From contig NZ_JAPVQY010000064.1 in the NCBI RefSeq assembly GCF_027257875.1, positions 1-45,389 of the forward strand: a stretch of 45,389 nucleotides of DNA. Reading direction: 5' to 3'. Position 1 is the stretch's first letter; each line of letters begins with the position of its first letter. The stretch is from Burkholderia sp. IMCC1007 (lineage in GTDB: Bacteria > Pseudomonadota > Gammaproteobacteria > Burkholderiales > Burkholderiaceae). Both the position numbers and the translations under genes were made by a program. The notes under the pieces were generated by a model. That model searched no databases and was not told the origin of the DNA. It saw nothing but the letters and a program-made list of their open reading frames with translations. This document shows, in pieces, positions 44,280 through 45,389 of this stretch.

Positions 44280-45275
44280 ATGTGGATCAAACACCCTTTG
44301 CGCACGCTGCTGACCGGCAGCGACATCGCGCAAAGCGACATTACGCCGCGCGCGATGTTCGAGAACCGGCGGCGCGTGCTGCAGGCTGCCGGTATGGCGG
44401 CCGTGGGCGGATTGCTCGGCACGAGCGGTGCGGCGTTCGCCGCCTATGCTTCTCCCGACGCCCGCGCGGCGAAGCTCGCGGCGAAAACCAACGCGAAGTT
44501 CGTCGCGGCCGACAAGGTGACGCCGTTCAAGGACATCACGTCCTACAACAACTTCTACGAATTCGGCACCGACAAGGGCGACCCGGCGCAGAATGCGGGC
44601 ATGCTCAGGCCGCGTCCGTGGCGCGTGAGCGTCGAAGGCGAGGTGCTGCACCCGAAGGTATTCGATCTCGACGAGTTGCTGAAGCTCGCGCCGCTCGAAG
44701 AGCGCGTATACCGGCTGCGCTGCGTCGAGGGCTGGTCGATGGTGATCCCGTGGATCGGCGTGCCGCTGTCCGAGCTGATCAAGCGCGTGCAGCCGACCGG
44801 CAACGCGAAATACGTGCAGTTCGTCACGCTGGCCGACCCGTCACAGATGCCGGGCCTGTCGACGCCCGTGCTCGACTGGCCGTACGCCGAAGGGCTGCGG
44901 ATGGACGAGGCGATGCATCCGCTGACGCTGCTGACGATGGGTGTCTATGGCCAGGTGTTGCCGAACCAGAACGGCGCGCCGGTGCGGATCGTCGTGCCGT
45001 GGAAGTACGGCTTCAAGAGCGCGAAGTCGCTCGTGAAGATCCGCTTCGTCGACAAGCAGCCGAAGACGAGCTGGAACACGTATGCACCGAACGAATACGG
45101 CTTTTATTCGAACGTGAATCCGAACGTCGATCATCCGCGCTGGAGCCAGGCGACCGAGCGGCGGATCGGCGACGACGGCTTCTTCACGCCGAAGCGCAAG
45201 ACGCTGATGTTCAATGGCTACGGCGAGCTCGTCGCGTCGATGTATCAGGGCATGGACCTGAAGAAGAACTTCTGA
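44280..45275 (+). CDS. msrP: Periplasmic methionine sulfoxide reductase, catalytic subunit MsrP
   Basis: MsrP (formerly YedY) is a molybdopterin enzyme that repairs oxidised methionine in periplasmic proteins, taking electrons from MsrQ. The ATG at 44280, seven bases after GAGGAG, gives 331 residues. The N-terminus carries a twin-arginine signal, NRRRVLQAAGMAAVGG, for export of the folded cofactor-bound protein. C148 in YRLRCVEGWS is the expected molybdenum ligand of the sulfite-oxidase fold. The longer frame from 44163 overlaps the ccsB terminator. A probable msrQ starts five bases after the stop. Confidence 0.93.
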   Translation: MWIKHPLRTLLTGSDIAQSDITPRAMFENRRRVLQAAGMAAVGGLLGTSGAAFAAYASPDARAAKLAAKTNAKFVAADKVTPFKDITSYNNFYEFGTDKGDPAQNAGMLRPRPWRVSVEGEVLHPKVFDLDELLKLAPLEERVYRLRCVEGWSMVIPWIGVPLSELIKRVQPTGNAKYVQFVTLADPSQMPGLSTPVLDWPYAEGLRMDEAMHPLTLLTMGVYGQVLPNQNGAPVRIVVPWKYGFKSAKSLVKIRFVDKQPKTSWNTYAPNEYGFYSNVNPNVDHPRWSQATERRIGDDGFFTPKRKTLMFNGYGELVASMYQGMDLKKNF

Positions 45276-45280
45276 GCGCG

Positions 45281-45389
45281 ATGGCGAGAAACGACATGCC
45301 TCCTTCGACGCTGACGCCGGCGCGCGCAACCGGGACGAGCGCGGCCGCCGCCGGCACGCCGCGGGCGGGCGCAGCGGGCCCGGCGCGCA
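45281..45389 (+). CDS. msrQ: Probable MsrQ heme subunit, N-terminal fragment
   Basis: A frame opening at ATG 45281 (second in-frame ATG at 45296) runs to the window edge. The 36 visible residues are Ala/Pro/Thr-rich (MARNDMPPSTLTPARA at the start) and carry no diagnostic motif. The call rests on position directly after msrP, where the membrane heme protein MsrQ is usually encoded; the diagnostic part lies outside the window. Confidence 0.5.
   Translation, partial: MARNDMPPSTLTPARATGTSAAAAGTPRAGAAGPAR

Noticed and set aside
42717..44651. Minus-strand frame of about 640 codons opposite ccsB and msrP
   Set aside because: Spans two plus-strand genes and a terminator; composition is Arg/His-rich with no motif.

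Overview
The window is a high-GC stretch of a betaproteobacterial chromosome, almost certainly Burkholderia sensu stricto (cepacia-complex-like). This rests on gene order, very strong G/C third-position codon use, protein lengths and sequences, and an anti-hemB-type RNA beside hemB. No database could be searched. About four fifths of it is the conserved transcription/translation supercluster; the rest is accessory housekeeping genes. There is no IS, prophage, CRISPR array or other mobile DNA, and nothing points to a new multi-gene system. The novelty is in small regulatory structures between genes.

Layout, left to right. (1) 1-2.3 kb: a 5'-truncated tuf, tRNA-Trp, secE and nusG. (2) 2.4-13.6 kb: rplK-rplA, a long L10-type leader, rplJ-rplL, an attenuator-like hairpin, rpoB-rpoC and a strong terminator. 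(3) 13.8-15.7 kb: recQ, sitting between the rpoBC and str operons. (4) 15.9-20.5 kb: the str operon rpsL-rpsG-fusA-tuf with a consensus promoter and a terminator; this tuf is identical in coding sequence to the first. (5) 20.7-25.9 kb: the S10 operon rpsJ, rplC-D-W-B, rpsS, rplV, rpsC, rplP, rpmC, rpsQ, with an extra promoter between rpsJ and rplC. (6) 26.2-32.0 kb: the spc operon rplN-X-E, rpsN-H, rplF-R, rpsE, rpmD, rplO, secY, infA, rpmJ, driven by an extended -10 promoter. (7) 32.1-35.4 kb: the alpha operon rpsM-K-D, rpoA, rplQ, with a strong terminator and an apparently nested promoter just before rplQ. (8) 35.5-37.7 kb: cutA and dsbD, ending in a bidirectional terminator shared with convergent hemB. 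(9) 37.8-39.7 kb on the minus strand: hemB and engB, with a small plus-strand RNA between them. (10) 39.9-45.4 kb: a di-heme cytochrome c4-like protein, resB and ccsB (System II cytochrome c maturation), msrP, and the first codons of a probable msrQ.

The left 35 kb makes ribosomal proteins, core RNA polymerase, NusG, three translation factors and the SecYE channel, so expression of translation, transcription and secretion is linked. The right 10 kb is centred on the cell envelope: DsbD brings reductant to the periplasm, ResB/CcsB use reduced apocytochromes to attach heme, HemB makes a heme precursor, the cytochrome is a likely client, and MsrP repairs oxidised periplasmic methionines. The features most worth following up are the anti-hemB-like RNA with a CU-rich loop, the promoter nested in the terminator before rplQ, the 52-nt palindrome after rpoC, and the perfect hairpin just ahead of fusA.
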